Below, piece by piece: positions 63,438-64,000 of a stretch of DNA of 64,000 bases (position 1 is its first letter; every line of letters starts with the position of its first letter). Position numbers and translations under genes: made by a program. Under the pieces are notes generated by a model. The model was not told where the DNA came from and did no database searches. It worked only from the letters and a program-made list of their open reading frames with translations. Source of the stretch: Candidatus Hydrogenedentota bacterium (lineage in GTDB: Bacteria > Hydrogenedentota > Hydrogenedentia > Hydrogenedentales > SLHB01); the NCBI GenBank assembly GCA_013359265.1, contig JABWCD010000021.1, positions 1 to 64,000 of the forward strand, read 5' to 3'.

Positions 63438-64000
63438 ATGAAGCGGCAGTATGTCGAGTCGTTGCAGGAAGGCGACACGGTTAACGACTATTTCATCGCA
63501 ACCCGCAAGGACCTGCGTGAGCAGCAGAAGGGCGGCAAGTTCCTCGGGATGGTGTTCAAGGACCGGACGGGTGAGATCGGCGGCATCCTCTGGACGAACG
63601 CGGTCGCTGTTGCGCGAAACTTCGAGTTGGGCGACGTCGTCAACGTGCGCGGCACGGTCACGAGCTATCAGGACCGGTTGCAGGTGCGGGTGGATCAGGT
63701 GCTTCCGCTGCGGCAGGAGGAATACAACCTCGAGGACTTGGTCTACAAACCCGGCAACACCGAGGAATTGTCGACCAAATTCCGCGACATCATGGACACC
63801 ATCGACAACGAATGGTTGCGGAAACTGGTGTTTTCGTTTTTGGACGACGCGGCGTTCATGGCGCGCTTTTCGTCGGCCGCCGCAGGGAAGAAATGGCACC
63901 ACGCGTTTCCAGGCGGGTTGCTGCAGCACTGCTACGAACTCGCGCAACTTGCAGGCGCCGTGAGCGGCATCATCCCGCGCATCGATCGCGACGTGCTGTT
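63438..64000 (+). CDS. 3'-5' exoribonuclease YhaM-like protein (5' part)
   Basis: The frame from ATG 63438 runs 187 codons to the window end. An OB-fold nucleic-acid-binding domain comes first (MVFKDRTGEIGGILWTNAVA, VRGTVTSYQDRLQVRVDQV), followed by the start of an HD domain whose His-His is visible in KKWHHAFPGGLLQHCYELAQ. This order is that of YhaM-type 3'-5' exoribonucleases/HD hydrolases. The metal-binding Asp lies beyond the edge. Relation to Firmicute YhaM is by architecture only. Confidence 0.85.
   Translation, partial: MKRQYVESLQEGDTVNDYFIATRKDLREQQKGGKFLGMVFKDRTGEIGGILWTNAVAVARNFELGDVVNVRGTVTSYQDRLQVRVDQVLPLRQEEYNLEDLVYKPGNTEELSTKFRDIMDTIDNEWLRKLVFSFLDDAAFMARFSSAAAGKKWHHAFPGGLLQHCYELAQLAGAVSGIIPRIDRDVL

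Overview
The window is GC-rich chromosomal DNA of a Gram-negative, probably heterotrophic bacterium. The Gram-negative call rests on lpxA/lpxB (lipid A), an Mla/MCE lipid-transport locus and an RND efflux pair. A TIGR04073-like exosortase-associated protein, three Gfo/Idh/MocA oxidoreductases, a long secreted protein with He_PIG/cadherin-like repeats, a right-handed beta-helix protein, a CehA/McbA-type PHP protein and a ceramidase-like protein resemble gene content known from Hydrogenedentota, Planctomycetota, Verrucomicrobiota and Lentisphaerota. That lineage assignment is inference. No rRNA, tRNA, CRISPR array or intact transposase was seen.

Layout. 1-1046: scraps of accessory DNA (a possible tyrosine-recombinase tail, a DUF932-like small gene, an ORF6N gene broken by one in-frame TAG). 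1058-8797 (minus): an information/lipid A cluster read lpxA, a 53-residue membrane protein, a Gfo/Idh oxidoreductase, lpxB, polA, rho; a 27-bp x 7 tandem array bounded by inverted repeats sits right at the lpxB start. 9206-13450 (plus): cellobiose 2-epimerase-like enzyme, two small envelope proteins, a family 2 glycosyltransferase. 13839-19669: a 1501-residue secreted fusion protein and a ceramidase-like protein. 20461-22976: a NarL-type sensor kinase, its response regulator and a receiver-only regulator behind a 7-2-7 palindrome. 23037-27520 (minus): an RND pump and its adaptor, with an 18-codon membrane mini-ORF downstream. 27907-30608: a Tat-exported oxidoreductase, a DUF1232 protein and a phytanoyl-CoA dioxygenase-like enzyme.

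30937-36389 (minus): ligA followed by a tightly packed Mla-type operon (STAS-MlaE permease, ATPase, MlaD, lipoprotein). 36495-38072: hybrid PAS sensor kinase. 38356-40467: secreted beta-helix protein. 40720-41559: dapF with Ser in place of the second catalytic Cys. 41560-42348: a long stretch without a gene. 42349-44132: a membrane acyltransferase-like protein with a small anchored protein. 44761-46967: DinB-like protein, an MNT/HEPN toxin-antitoxin-like pair with a frameshifted HEPN gene, and an orphan. 47193-53280 (minus): gltB-gltD with a good promoter and terminator. 53584-57873 (plus): a Gfo/Idh oxidoreductase, a TIGR04073-like protein behind a near-consensus promoter, an 85-residue protein, an HDOD protein and recF. 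58021-64000: small membrane protein, SRPBCC protein, GrpB protein, CehA-like protein with a His-rich tail, a lipoprotein, and the start of a YhaM-like exoribonuclease cut by the window end.

Most of the window is ordinary. The points most worth a second look are the DapF active-site substitution, the 18-residue membrane ORF with an excellent ribosome-binding site, two dispersed hairpins with compensating base changes and an identical loop, the 27-bp array at the lpxB start, the amber codon in the ORF6N gene, the frameshifted HEPN gene beside an intact MNT gene, and a possibly leaderless ligA transcript. None of them amounts to a clearly new multi-gene system.
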